Positions 1 through 11,459 of a stretch of DNA of 64,000 bases are shown one piece after another. The first letter of the stretch is position 1. Every line of letters begins with the position of its first letter. Made by a program: the position numbers and the translations under genes. The stretch is from contig CM071570.1 in assembly GCA_036426205.1 (NCBI GenBank), positions 144,320,015 through 144,384,014 of the forward strand. The letters are read 5' to 3'. The notes beneath the pieces are model-generated. The model made no database searches. It was given only the letters and a program-made list of their open reading frames with translations, and was not told where the DNA came from. The stretch is from Ascaphus truei. Lineage: Eukaryota; Chordata; Amphibia; Anura; Ascaphidae.

Positions 1-2
1 AT

Positions 3-1982
3 CGGATTGATTGGCCCTATCTGAGAGGAACGCTTGAAGCATTTGGCTTTAGAGGACGTCTCCTAGGGGCCATCATGGCCCTATACGAGGGGCCAACGGC
101 AAGGGTACGGCACCAGGGGTTCCCCTCGGAACAGTTCCCAATAAAGAGCGGAACTCGTCAGGGCTGCCCGCTGTCGCCCTTGCTGTTCGCCTTGTGTGTA
201 GAACCTCTGGCGGCACATATAAGAAACAACCCGGATATTACGGGAATATCTGTAAAAGAGCAGTCACACAAAGTGGCGCTCTACGCGGATGATGTGATCC
301 TGACATTATCAAAACCCCTTACCTCCCTGCCCAATGTCTTCTCAATTCTGGGGACCTTCAAACAAATATCGGGGTTCAAAATTAATCAGGCCAAATCTGA
401 AGCCCTCAATATTAATCTTTCAAAGCCGATGGAAAAATTAATTGGACTAAATTTCAATTTTAAATGGCAACCCTCCACGCTTAAATACCTAGGGATATAC
501 ATCACGAAAGACTACAAAGCTTTGTACAAAGCAAACTATCCCAGGTTGTTCCGGACTTTGCGTGAGGATCTCCGGCGTTGGGCGGAGTGCAGCATCTCGT
601 GGATAGGGCGCATTCATAGCATAAAAATGAATCTCCTCCCGCGGATGCTGTACCTTTTCCAGGCCCTACCGATCCCCCTAGTAAAAGATGATATCCTTGC
701 GTTACAGTCCCTAATAACAAAGTTTATCTGGGAGAAGAAAAGCCCACGAATTAAAAAAGAAATCTTGAGGAGGCCGACCTTGAGAGGAGGGTTGGGGGTG
801 CCATGCTTGTTCGCTTATCACGAAGCAGCCCAGCTGAGTCAGATTGTGCAATGGCATTTAGACCCAAGTCTTCGAAGGTGGGTCGAGCTGGAGAAGGCGT
901 GCTGCACACCAATAGAAATCCATAGTCTAATCTGGCTGGCCAAAAAGAATAGGTCCACCATACGAACGCCTCTGCAGGCGGTGGCTAGCTCCTTGAAAAT
1001 ATGGGAGGCAACCAAATTTAAATGTTTCCTTACATCTCCGAACTCCCTAATGACCCCAATTTGGGGGAACCCAGATTTTGCTCCTGGACTGGATAGCTCT
1101 AATTTCTCAAACTGGATACAAGCAGGGTATCTCCGACTAAAAGATCTGGAGGCTAGGCAGCACATTAAGTCATTTGCCCACATAAAAGAAGAAAAAGCAC
1201 TTCCTAACGCGGAACTATTCAGGTACCTCCAGATCAGGGCTTTCTATAACGAAGCTCCAATTCGGCCCCGGAGAACAAATTTTGAGCAGCTCTGTTCAAG
1301 AGACACGGACACAAGGGGACTAACCTCTAGAATGTACAGGGAGGTAGTCTGCCCGGAGCCGAAGGTCCACCCCAGACTTAGTTACATGAGACAGTGGGAA
1401 ACAGACTTAGGGGAGACATTAGAAGACGAGGACTGGGACAGGATCCTGCAGGCAGCAGCCAAAAGCTCTATCTGTACCACGTTAAAGGAGAACGCCTATA
1501 AAGTCCTGATGCGGTGGTATTATACTCCCACTAAATTATCTAAATTTGTCAAAGGCTACTCTCCGCTCTGCCCCAAACAGTGCGGAGACAGAGCGGACTT
1601 ATGCCATATGCTGTGGTCTTGCACAAAGGTGGCGCCGATTTGGGCAGAAATTAGAGACTGGCTTCAACGTTTGTTGGAGGTGGAGATCCCCCTGGACCCA
1701 TGGCTGTTCCTGCTGGGCAGACGGGTCAAGGGACTATCTAACGCCTCACATAAGCTAATCACACATTTGGCAACTGCCACCAGGTGCGAGATTGCAGCAC
1801 TGTGGAAACAACCAATCCTCCCATGCATCCCCAAGATTAGAAATAGAATTTGGTTTGTTTGCCGGATGGAACAATTAACAAGTTTGGTTAATGACACCGG
1901 CCAAAATTATCTAAAAGTCTGGTCGCCCTGGCTGGCACAGACGGACATCCCGGGAATAGATAGTACCACAATATTGCAATGA
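3..1982 (+). CDS. Tx1/L1-clade LINE ORF2 protein, C-terminal part (reverse transcriptase)
   Basis: The frame is open from the window edge, so the first ATG (75) is internal and the N-terminus, including any endonuclease, lies outside. Near the start is the RT block QGCPLSPLLFALCVEPL, followed about 30 residues later by the catalytic YADDVIL motif. The thumb and a long C-terminal region follow. Near residue 500 (counted from the ATG at 75) there is a Cys/His cluster (CPKQCGDRADLCHMLWSC) like the C-terminal zinc knuckle of L1-type ORF2 proteins. The protein would copy the element's RNA into DNA at a nicked target. Over 650 codons are open with no frameshift, so this is one of the least decayed copies in the window. 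The clade call rests on motif pattern and tail structure; the RT assignment is firm. Confidence 0.9.
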   Translation, partial: RIDWPYLRGTLEAFGFRGRLLGAIMALYEGPTARVRHQGFPSEQFPIKSGTRQGCPLSPLLFALCVEPLAAHIRNNPDITGISVKEQSHKVALYADDVILTLSKPLTSLPNVFSILGTFKQISGFKINQAKSEALNINLSKPMEKLIGLNFNFKWQPSTLKYLGIYITKDYKALYKANYPRLFRTLREDLRRWAECSISWIGRIHSIKMNLLPRMLYLFQALPIPLVKDDILALQSLITKFIWEKKSPRIKKEILRRPTLRGGLGVPCLFAYHEAAQLSQIVQWHLDPSLRRWVELEKACCTPIEIHSLIWLAKKNRSTIRTPLQAVASSLKIWEATKFKCFLTSPNSLMTPIWGNPDFAPGLDSSNFSNWIQAGYLRLKDLEARQHIKSFAHIKEEKALPNAELFRYLQIRAFYNEAPIRPRRTNFEQLCSRDTDTRGLTSRMYREVVCPEPKVHPRLSYMRQWETDLGETLEDEDWDRILQAAAKSSICTTLKENAYKVLMRWYYTPTKLSKFVKGYSPLCPKQCGDRADLCHMLWSCTKVAPIWAEIRDWLQRLLEVEIPLDPWLFLLGRRVKGLSNASHKLITHLATATRCEIAALWKQPILPCIPKIRNRIWFVCRMEQLTSLVNDTGQNYLKVWSPWLAQTDIPGIDSTTILQ

Positions 1983-2235
1983 TAACTGAGAAAGGCGCTC
2001 TCCGGTAACGAAAGGGATCCATGACGGCAGATTGACAGTATAGCATGGGGAGAGGGCGTGAAAACGCCAATCAGCATCCACAATGGGGGACAGAGATAGA
2101 CCACATGGAGCCACAGGGCGCTAGGCAGAGAGGCGTGTACACATAACCCCACGACATCCTCGCTGAGGAGCACATCCAACAGGAGAACTGGGAAAACTCG
2201 AAGCCGGTGCCGCTTCTGCAAGAAAATCTTTTTTT

Positions 2236-2259
2236 CCCCCCCCCCCCCCCCCCCCCCCC
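2236..2259 (+). repeat. Poly(C) tract, 24 nt
   Basis: An uninterrupted run of 24 C, preceded by a short T run, lies inside the LINE 3' UTR. Its exact length is uncertain because such runs are sequenced poorly. G-rich tracts in 3' UTRs are known for L1-type elements; here the G-rich strand is the antisense one. Confidence 0.9.
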
Positions 2260-2434
2260 ACCTGGTCTACCCTGTTTCCAGATCCCCGTGTTTGTCCTGT
2301 GAGTCTAGTACGTCTAGTTTTTGGTCGATTGTTAAAAATAAAAAAGTAAGGGTGATATTATAGAAGCCAATGGGAAGTGATAACATGTATGTTTGAATGC
2401 ACCCAATAAAACCAAAGTTTCAAAAAAAAAAAAA

Positions 2435-3101
2435 TATGAATTATCTCCATTTCATATGAAACCAGATTTTGAGTTTCATCCTTTTATATTAAAAAACGTC
2501 CATTAAAAATGAGCGTGCAAATAAGCACATACTCATATAATAAGCACATACCCATTCACTAAACCTCACTTAAACACTATATAATAAGTAAAATAAGGAA
2601 CACAGACACCTAAGCCCACTGTTGTATATATATATTTATTAACTGTAATGTATAAAAACACTCATTCAATTAACCATTAACAAAAAACACATTAGAAATA
2701 TTACATGCACATTAATCACTCATAGCAACTTTATTCTAGCCACAGATGAAATTATTACTAATCACGCAGGCATTCCTCACAGAGCACACAGATTTATTTG
2801 GTATATCACATATTACTTCACTCTTTATGTAGAACAAGTCACCAATTGTCTTTTAAATTATGTATTAAACTTTAAGTTTCACTATGATCTATTTTCTATG
2901 TAACCACGTTCAAGTCTCTACCCAGTAAATGCGTCAATTTATTTAATTATTTATTCACTATGACGTGCAGAAGTAGAAAACGGAGTGCATTGCACAGCAC
3001 TCATCAGTTCTAATTGAACAACAGAGGACATTGCCTAAAGTAGAATGGGGATTGGCTGACATCAGTATAAATATCTGCCACGAACCTTAACCCCAAACTA
3101 C
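2435..3101. other. AT-rich non-coding stretch, nothing recognised
   Basis: Sequence between the LINE tail and the hammerhead core. It is AT-rich with only short ORFs. Its last part probably belongs to the same Penelope-type repeat as the ribozyme that follows, but no boundary is visible. Confidence 0.5.
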
Positions 3102-3140
3102 GGAGCCTGAGGAAGACCAAAAGTCGAAACGCGTTGCTCT
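3102..3140 (+). ncRNA. Hammerhead ribozyme core (PLE type), apparently intact
   Basis: The parts appear in order for a type I hammerhead. Stem I 5' strand GGAGC is at 3102-3106 and core CTGAGGA at 3107-3113. Stem II is GAC/GTC (3115-3117, 3123-3125) with a CAAAA loop. Core GAAA is at 3126-3129, then a tiny CGCG stem III followed by TT, and stem I 3' strand GCTCT at 3136-3140. PLEs are known to carry hammerheads with very short stem III that may act as dimers. No PLE ORF is adjacent, so the link to a PLE is by motif. Stem II is only 3 bp, so activity is uncertain. Confidence 0.6.
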
Positions 3141-3459
3141 GACCACTAGGCAATCTTGACCCAGCACAGCCACCGTCTAGGAGTGGATCTGAGAGGAGGC
3201 AGCACTACATCCGGACGCGGAGCAAGTTAGCTGCGCTCCACGAGACCCACAAGCAATTTCTTTCAGACGGCTGGCTTTTTCTTTTAATGCATTTTTCTAA
3301 TTGTTTTTATACATGTTTTGTTTTTAGAGCTTTCTTTAATAAATTTTGTTGTAGCCCACGAAAAAATCGTGACAGTGTTCAATTTTGCATCTACACCAGG
3401 AAGGGGTTATCTACCTACACTGGCACTAGGAGATTAATACTGTCAGTATTATAAAGAAG

Positions 3460-4275
3460 TCAAAGATACCCTGATGTGCATTTACTCACACAAGGCCGTG
3501 TGAGTATCATTTTTATTTTTATTTTTATAGATCTATACTTATCAGACCGCCATTACCCTTACAGGGCACCAGATTTAAAGACACCAAAAAAGAAAAAAAG
3601 ATACCTTCCCCTAGAATTGCACTCACACTTGCCCGTGTGAGTGCCTGCAGCATTTTGCTGCTTTTACATATCTGCTCGGGCTTTTCTAGTGGGTTATCAC
3701 AGAATTGTGTTGTTAATTCCCCACTAACAATTGTTTTTCAATTTGTTCACACCGAGGGGGATTACCACACTAGAAATCGAAGACCACCAAGGAAAAACAG
3801 GAAGAAGATCAAGAACCGAACAAGAAGAAAACGGGGACTATCAAGATAAAGATACCTTGATGTGCATTTACTCACACAAGGCCGTGTGAGTATCATTTGA
3901 CTTATATATATCATTACACACCTGACCCTCAGTATACCTATAGACCACTACGTGTAAAGACAAACTTCGGATAAAAAGATACCTTCCCCTAGGATTGTAC
4001 TCACACTAGCCCGTGTGAGTACCGGCAGTATTTACTGCCTTTATATAAATATATTTTTTTTTTTGGACTTTATTAAATACTGTCTGTATTCCCCTCTAAA
4101 CCACTGTTTTTAATCTGTTGACTCCGAGGGAGACATCCTCAAAGTAAGCCGAGGACTGCTGAAGACATCCAGAAAGAAAACCAAGTCCTGAAAAGAAGAA
4201 GGCAAACGACCAAGGGAACATCAAGACAAGTAAACCTTGCTGTGAGAGCATTTACACAAGGCCGTGTAAGTGATT
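3460..4275 (+). repeat. ~380 bp tandem repeat with two stem-loops per unit (about 2.1 copies)
   Basis: Two stem-loop modules alternate. Module A (AAGATACC, then TGATGTGCATTTACTCAC, loop AAGGCC, closing GTGTGAG) starts near 3466, 3848 and 4228. Module B (AAGATACCTTCCCCTAG, then CTCACAC...GTGTGAG) starts near 3600 and 3978. Spacing within each type is about 380 bp. Both form a 7 bp stem CTCACAC/GTGTGAG around a 6 nt loop. Between modules both units share a purine-rich, AAG-rich segment and a CCGAGGG motif. Short ORFs here look incidental. Related modules lie on the minus strand at 16797-17235. Confidence 0.75.
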
Positions 4276-6589
4276 GATTATATATTTTTCAAACACACCC
4301 ATAAATATCTATTCAGATACTCTAGATACCCCACATTCTTCAACCTGTGCTCCCCCTTTCTCTCTCTATATCCCAGATCTGCTTCTATGTTTAGGATCAT
4401 TGTCTTGCTGCATGACCCAGTATCGCTTCAGTTTAAGCTCACAGACGGATGGCCTGACATTCTCATCTAGAATCTTCTTACTATGCAGAATTCATGGTTG
4501 TGTCAATGATGGCAAGCCATTCAGGTTCTGAGGCAGCAAAGCAGCCCCTATCCTGTCCCAGCACCAACTGGCTAGCGTGGGCTGAGCGCGCAAAATGTAT
4601 CCAACTCTGAGCAGGAGAATCCGGTTGCACTATTGGCTCCCTGGCGTCATGTGGCTACATGTACCTATGCCTTATGGGGGATGTAGTCCCTGTGGAGCCT
4701 TCCCTGCCTGTGCGACTTGTAATGGCCACCGGGCTCCCTTTTTCCCCACAAGATGGCGGCACCCTGCAAAGGGAGCTGCCGGGAGTCTCTGGCGATGCGC
4801 TCATCTGCGCAACCACTGCCTCTCCCGCATCACCCCTGGCACCTGCCGGACATTGAACACACCTCCGGCAGCACCCGCAGCTAATGCAGAGGTAAGGGGG
4901 GGTCACTAGGAGTCCAAAGGGACCCGGGGCTACAGTTGTGTAGGTCTATGCCAATAGACTTATATCACCAGTGGTGTCCATACTGAATTTCCTTTAAATT
5001 AACAGAGATTATATAATCCTGTAAACCCACTGGACATTATGATGCGTGGTAGTATTTGAGGCACAGGAGAGAGCCTACTGTATGTGGAATACCCATTGAG
5101 GAAGCCGACAATTCAGAAAAACTGATTGGGAAATTGTTAACTTTGGCACACAGATGGCACCGTCCAGAGCCTCGGCTGCCATCTTGGAACTCCCGAACCC
5201 AGAAGTGGAGGTGTCAGTGGAGCTGCAGCTTACTTGCTGATCTGATGTAGGGTAAAAGAGCTAAAAATAGCCCCTGATCCGGTGCTCAAAAGAAACCCCC
5301 AGTAATTGTCAGAGTAGATAAAGCCAATATTGGTAATATATGTCTCTAGTGTGATCAGCGGGAGTTTGACTGCTATAATCTGTCCATATTAATGCAGTAA
5401 ACATGACATTGATAGTTCTGATGTTGGGATGAAAGTCGGGTGCCCGAAGTCGCGCTCGAACACGACTCAGAGCACTCACTTGGCTACTCGAACTTAGTTG
5501 CACACAATATTCAACTGGCTTAAGCTTCAAAGCACTGTACTGTTGATGGTGTTCTACTCACGGTACCACTGGACGAGTCTCCCGCCGGGCATGCTCTCAT
5601 GCGCTGGTAACAGAGACTGGAGAAGATCCACAGTGGGAAAGAATGCCAGTGCACAGCATAACACAAAAGATGGAACGGGATGACAAAAAAACGAAGTGTT
5701 TATTGCAAGTCAAAAAACATAAAAGATAGTACTGAAGCTGACAATCTTTTGTGTTATGCTGTGCACCAGCATTCTTTCCACTGTGGATCTTCTCCAGTAC
5801 TTGCTGATCTGAGGCTTAGATACTGGAGTATTTCTGTCCTGTGAACAGGTTGGGTATGCTTGATTTTATTGGAAATTTGTTAGTGCATTTCCATTTCCCC
5901 AAACCACCAGTAAAACAATGTTATACTATGTTTTGTTGTTCTGATTTTCTCCTATGAGGAGCTTTTCAGCTGGAAGAAAATTGGGTCTAATGGTTATCCA
6001 ACATATGTCCATACATTGACAAGTTTATATGTTTATAGTTCCTATATCACTATTTTTTTGCAGCAGTTTTTTATTCATATCTTGAATCACAAAATAATTC
6101 TATGGTTTTAATACACATTTACATCTGGAGAGTTTGCGTTCCGTATTCCACGATTGTATGCTTTTGGGTGGAGGAGGAGACCGTTTGCTTGAGAGCTGCA
6201 GCTTGCACAGGGGTTATTATTTAATCACTTTATTTAGTCACGTAAATATTCATATTACACATTATCTATATGATATTCACATGTTTTTTGTCTTTAAAAG
6301 AGCTGCTCGAATTCACTATTGTTATTGAACATACTATATTTCATATTGCACTGTTTATAAGTTCATTGGATTGATATTCAATCCCTTACACTAGTTTTAG
6401 ATTGAATCACTTATAAGTCTAAGGTTCTCTACATAGGTGAAGTAATGGAAGAAATAATATTCATCGGTTTTCTCTAAAAGGAATGTTAGAAATGTAAATA
6501 TTGATGAGACTTTCTCTGGAGAGAAGGGTGATAGTATACTATACAGTAGATAGAGATGTTGGTTTCATTTTGGGAGGCTGTTAAAGGCT
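4276..6589. other. Unassigned non-coding sequence with a GC-rich patch
   Basis: No gene recognised. Around 4540-4915 the sequence is GC-rich with CpGs, but the overlapping ORFs on both strands have no recognisable domain. An inverted repeat at 5617-5797 is listed separately. From about 5800 the sequence is AT-rich. Confidence 0.5.
5617..5797. repeat. Inverted repeat, ~55 bp arms, 72 nt spacer
   Basis: The left arm 5617-5671 (starting CTGGAGAAGATCCACAGTGG) is the near-perfect reverse complement of 5744-5797 (ending TGTGGATCTTCTCCAG). A transcript would fold into a long hairpin. The design resembles the foldback structure of the PLE insertions elsewhere in the window, but no ribozyme core is present. 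Confidence 0.8.
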
Positions 6590-7360
6590 GGAAAAATGAC
6601 TTACGGCTGAATCAAGAAGATTATAGGATATGATAACCTTGGAGAAATATCTCCAAAGTGAAAGAATTCCTAGAAGGCTTAGATTTTAAAACAGCCTACA
6701 TTTGACCTTGATAATCAGGTATTTATTGAAGCATGCAATCGAATTTCGGACAATTGCTCATATTAACCAATGAGGGTTATTATAGCACACAACAAACAAT
6801 CTCTGAATAAATTGAACAATTCAATAGGTGACAATGAGAAACATGTGAGCACTTTGAAGAATTCAAGGTCAGAGATAAAGAAATACAAGCAAAATTTGAA
6901 TAATCTAGAGGGGAATATTATCTCTATGAAACAAAAGAAATTCACAAGGGGTAAGGAGGACTACATCAAAGATAGAGATAGAAATTGGTCCTCCAACAAA
7001 AATTAGAAATTAATGATGATAGATATGAAAATAGACATATAAGGCAGTTCCAGTTTGAGAATACATATTACATTCTAGATATGATGTTCATCGATATAAT
7101 CAGGAGAATCATAGAAGAAATAAGTCAGATGTACCAGATGAAGGACCAAACAAATTGAGAGATGAACAAAATAAGAGTGGAAAAACTGGTTTAAGGCATC
7201 CTTTAGAAATCACTTTAAAGATAAGGATACATATAGGAAAGATGCAAACACTACACATAGGAAAGGATACGAAGAGAACAAACCGGATTCTATATTCGTT
7301 AACAAAAGAGATAACATGAACATCTTCTGGGAAAGAAAATAGTCTTTTTTTAAGGGTATG
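6590..7360 (+). pseudogene. Possible relic of a PLE N-terminal coding region
   Basis: Several short plus-strand frames (one is 6770-7006) encode Lys/Asn/Glu-rich, probably coiled-coil peptide. It includes a stretch NLEGNIISMKQKKFTRGKED followed by YIKDRDRNW, which resembles the charged coiled-coil region upstream of the RT in Penelope-like proteins. The frames are broken and no RT or endonuclease follows. This is a weak, pattern-based call; it could equally be chance coding potential in A-rich DNA. Confidence 0.3.
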
Positions 7361-8416
7361 AGATTTCCCAATGTCAAGACTTCCTCCCGCAGTACTCCCC
7401 ATAACCATGTAGGGGCGCACAGAAGTGTCAAGTGCAGGCCAAGGGTAGGCTGGAACAGGACTTTCCCAACAGGCCAGCGGCCATCTTAGCTTGGTATATA
7501 TAAACCCCAGCCTGTCAGTTGTTGCTTGTCAACTTTTTTGTTCCAGCATCAGCAGTCTAGGTATTCCCTTGTTCCTATTCTTATCACCAGCATATCTTTG
7601 ACTTACCTCTCCAGCATTCCTGTAGGACTTCTTGCCCTAAGCACTTTTGTTTTTTACTACAGTAGCTACTTTACTTTTGCATCTAGCTCTGCACACTTTA
7701 CAGGCACCTTTTGTTTTCCCTTGAATCCCCCTTGGACTTCCTGTCCCCTGCTCTGTTGTTTTTCCCTACGACCTTACTTTTTGCATTTTGCTCTGCAGAC
7801 TTAACAGACCATTTTTTAAAATCTTTTGTTTGTAGCCCCCTTTCCCCATGTGTAAGGGAACCTACCTGTGCTGCCGTTACCTGAGTGGCTTACAGGATGC
7901 CTGATCCTCCGCTGCAGGGCGCCTAGGGTGATCAAATTTCATTAGCACAGAGCGCCTCCACCTGAGAAGGATTCTAACACAGTAGGATAGCCCCTCCCAA
8001 GACAATACAGCAGTAAATACACACAAATGGTATAATATAGGAGTATTTAGTGAACACACAACTTAGTGAATAGTTATATAACACGTAAACACAATTTTAC
8101 ACAGGGGAATGTCCCAACCGTACTTGGGGTGCAGTAGCACCTGTATCCCTAGTGTCCCTTCCCCAATGTCCGTCCCCACCCAAAAGTGTAGGGAGTAGCA
8201 CTACCCCTGTGGACCAGTGGTGCACATGGAATACCTTCCTGGTCTTAGGCCAGACCAGGCCAAACTGCAATGTGGATCCGTTAACCCGCAAAGTGATCCT
8301 GTGACATGATATCGCTGCTCCTTCCATGAAGGCGTACACCTCTGAGGGAGCTTCCGTTAGAGTGTGTCCCTTTGAAGTGTCTCTTTAAGTGATCTCGGGA
8401 TTTGTATATATATATA
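7361..8416. other. Unassigned; possible LTR-like promoter patch
   Basis: A TATA-like TATATATAAA lies near 7494-7503, followed by pyrimidine-rich sequence; 7850-8350 starts TGTAAGGGAACC and could be a decayed LTR. No duplication or matching end was found. Nothing else recognised up to the Tc1 element. Confidence 0.3.
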
Positions 8417-10069
8417 CAGTTAGGTCCGGAAATAATTGGACACTGATACAAGTTTTGTTATTTTGGCTGTGTACCAAAATATATTCAATTTACAGTTAAA
8501 TAATGAATATGGGCTTACAGTGTAGGCTATCAGCTTTAATTTGAGGGTATTCACATCCAAATTGGAGGAAGGGTTTAGGAATTACATCTCTTTAATATGT
8601 AGCCCCCTCTTGTTCAAGGGACCAAAAGTAATTGGACAATTGACTCAAAAGCTGTTTCATGGACAGGTGTGGGCTATTCCTTCATTATTTCATCATCAAT
8701 TAAGCAGGTAAGAGGTCTGGAATTGATTCCAGGTGTGGCATTCGCATTTGGAAGCTGTTGCTGTGAACCCACAACATGCGGTCAAAGGCACTCTCAATGC
8801 AAGTGAAACAGGGAATCCGTAGGCTGCAAAAAAAAAAAGAAAATCCATCAGAGAGATAGCAGGAACATTAGGAGTGGCCAAATCAACAGTTTGGTACATT
8901 CTGAGAAAAAAAGAACTCACTGGTGAGCTCTGCAACACAAAAAGGCCTGGACGTCCACGGAAAACAACAGTGGTGGATGATCGTAGGATCCTTTCCATGG
9001 TAAAGAACAACCCCTTCACAACATCCAGCCAAGTGAAGAACACTCTCCAGGAGGTAGGCATATCATTATCCAAGTCTACCATAAAGAGAAGACTTCACGA
9101 GAGCAAATACAGAGGGTTCACCACAAGGTGAAAACCATTCATAAGCCTCAAGAATAGAAAGGCCAGATTAGACTTTGCCAATTAATATCTAAAAAAGCCA
9201 GCCCAGTTCTGGAACAGCATTCTTTGGACAGATGAAACTAAGATCAACCTGTACCACAATGATGGGAAGAAAAATGTATGGAGAAAGCTTGGAACAGCTC
9301 ATGATCCGAAGCATACCACATCATCTGTAAAACACGGTGGAGGCAGTGTGATGGCATGGGCATGCATGGCTTACAATGGCACTGGGTCACTAGTGTTTAT
9401 TGATGATGTGACAGAAGACAGAAGCAGCCGGATGAATTCTGAAGTGTATAGGGATATATTGTCTGCTCAGATTCAGCCAAATTCAGCAAAATTGATTGGA
9501 CGGCGGTTCCCTTTACAGATGGACAGTGACCCAAAACATACTGCGAAAGCAACACAGGAGTTTATTAAGGCAAAGAAGTGGAATATTCTGCAATGGCCGA
9601 GTCAATCACCTGATCTCAACCCGATCGAGCATGCCTTTTACTTGCTGAAGACAAAACTTAAGGCAGAAAGACCCATGAACAAACAACAACTGAAGACAGC
9701 TGCAGTAAAGGCCTGGCAAAGCATCATAAAGGAGGAAACCCAGCGTTTGGTGATGTCCATGCGTTCCAGACTTCAAGCAGTCATTGCATGCAAAGGATTC
9801 TTGACAAAGTATTACAAATGAACATTTTATTTATGATTGTGTTAATTTGTCCAATTACATTTGAGCCCCTAAAATAAGGGGACTGTGTATGAAAATGGTT
9901 GCAATTCCTAAACGTTTCATACGATTTTTTTGTTCAACCCTTTGAATTAAAGCTGAAAGCCTGCACTTCTATTGCATTTCAGTTGTTTCATTTCAAATCC
10001 ATTGTGGTGGCGTACAGAGCCAAAATTATGAAAATTGTGTCAGTGTCCAATTATTGCCGGACCTAACTG
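8417..10069 (+). mobile_element. Tc1-type DNA transposon, end to end (1653 bp)
   Basis: The ends are inverted repeats: CAGTTAGGTCCGG at 8417 mirrors CCGGACCTAACTG ending at 10069. Similarity continues for about 60 bp on each side (ATTGGACACTGA..., then GGCTGTGTAC against GGCTCTGTAC). The element is flanked by TA on both sides (8415-8416, 10070-10071), the Tc1/mariner target duplication. Length fits the ~1.6 kb family norm. It sits in TA-rich microsatellite. It encodes one dead transposase. Confidence 0.95.
8776..9821 (+). pseudogene. Tc1 transposase, inactivated
   Basis: The probable start ATG at 8776 is in a different frame from the rest; the shift falls in an A tract near 8828-8840. The N-terminal helix-turn-helix region reads AKSTVWYILRKKEL and contains the GRPRK hook, followed by a second DNA-binding half. 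Stops at 9129-9131 (TGA) and 9183-9185 (TAA) interrupt one otherwise continuous frame. The catalytic part shows LWTDETKI (first Asp), MDSDPKHTAK (second Asp region) and SPDLNPIEHAF (Glu), the DD34E pattern of Tc1. The C-terminus ends normally before 9821. The enzyme would cut and paste the flanking inverted repeats; with one frameshift and two stops it cannot. Confidence 0.93.
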
Positions 10070-10165
10070 TATATATATATATATATCATATATATAAAAT
10101 ATATATATATCTCACTTAATATATATCCCCCATATCCATGGATATAATGGATATTTATATATATA
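10070..10165. repeat. (TA)n-rich microsatellite
   Basis: Interrupted TATATA repeats directly abut the right end of the Tc1 element and resume the TATA run at its left (8405-8416), so the transposon inserted into a pre-existing TA repeat. Confidence 0.85.
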
Positions 10166-10599
10166 TCAGCAAGCACGATGCCACTATAAACACAGCCTTA
10201 GGGTTCTGTGCTACTTCTGAGGTTTCCGCACTCCTGATAGATTGACAAGCACAAGTAATCAGTCCCTCCTAGGTACATGAATCCTACAGGAATATTGCTG
10301 ACTAATCTAGTCAAAACCTTGAAAGACATGCAGGTAGTATAGTCAGCATCCAGAGCAGCTATAGTAGGGTTAACTGAAAGATTGGAAAGTTTGCAGGTTA
10401 CCTGCTGGAGGGGGGACACAAACTGTTCCTGCTTCCCCCATGTTTATACTGTGGGGGCCTTTGGTCCTCAGTTACCCAGTGGGGCACGACCCACTCAGCA
10501 TTTCTTTCCCCCTGCAATGCCTTTAGCTTTGCAGAACAGTGTTACAGATAGCCGCTAATGTAGTGAATTTTTAAATTGTTTACATTTGTGTTTTAATAC

Positions 10600-11056
10600 T
10601 AGTATAGATGAGCAGGGGGTCTCTGTAGCAGAACCGCATTGATTTGAGTACTGGGGAAACCCTGATTCCAGAGATACAGACCCCGTTATGGGGTGCCGGT
10701 ATCTCCTATGCATTTAAATGTCCCGATCACGTGACCGCGGGAATACAAAGCATAGGAGATACCGGCACCCCATAGCTAGGCCTGTATATCGGAAGCAGGG
10801 GGTCCCTGAACCTGAAACCAATGCGGTTCTGCTCCTGAGAACCCCTGCTCATCTACACTCTTATTAAAATTGAAATGAAAAAATAAAAAATTCCTATTCG
10901 GAGGGCCGATCCTTTAGCCGACAGCTACTGGCCATTTCTGCAAATGTTGCTATCACTGGTATTCGGGCTTTTATGCATACTGTGATAGCAACACTGCCAA
11001 AAATGGTGATTTCAAAATCCTGGCAATTTTTTTTTCCGGCCTTTACTGCATGAGGC
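10600..11056. mobile_element. Harbinger-like non-autonomous element, truncated, with internal palindrome
   Basis: 10605-10860 is an imperfect palindrome: GATGAGCAGGGGGTCTC on the left against GAACCCCTGCTCATC on the right, with GGTGCCGGTATCTCC / GGAGATACCGGCACC inside and a CCCGATCACGTGACCGCGG centre. It is followed by sequence ending GCATGAGGCCCT near 11055, the same terminus as the complete element at 54261-55675. The matching left terminus is missing. Confidence 0.6.
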
Positions 11057-11459
11057 CCTGTGTCTCCAAACCTATCCTGATATTTCTAATATGTTCGGAC
11101 ATACATGTTTGAATTTTTTTTTTGTCTGGCCGACATAATATTTATTACATGGACAAATTAAAAGATAAACTACAAATGTAGAGTCACAGGATATAACATT
11201 TTTGATCCTATATTTTACACCAGGATGATGAGATTCAAATTCTTTGACAGAACCATTATCAAAATATTGTACATTTGAAAAAAAAAAAACAATAGGTCTC
11301 TTCATAGTAGTTAGCCAATTCCCATTGATACTTACATTTTTAATCTGACTAGGGGCTATTTGATTTTTTATATTCCTAGACTTAGTAAATACCATTTTGG
11401 GATATTTGGACAATAAAGTTTGCAAAACTGGATCTTTGGTCAAGATCTCCCAGTGTTTG

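Larger units (their letters stand above)
1..2434 (+). mobile_element. 3' half of a Tx1/L1-type LINE with 3' UTR and poly(A) tail
   Basis: The ORF2 stop at 1980-1982 is followed by about 440 bp of 3' UTR, an AATAAA signal at 2405-2410 and a 13 nt A tract at 2422-2434, the expected end of a poly(A)-tailed LINE. The 5' end is beyond the window, so truncation cannot be judged. Confidence 0.8.

Noticed and set aside
3460..4275. A CRISPR-like array from regularly spaced hairpins
   Set aside because: Spacing is ~130-380 bp, repeats are long and imperfect, and the genome is clearly animal.
4595..4909. Possible coding exon in a GC-rich patch
   Set aside because: Three overlapping frames are open on two strands, as expected for GC-rich DNA; no motif.
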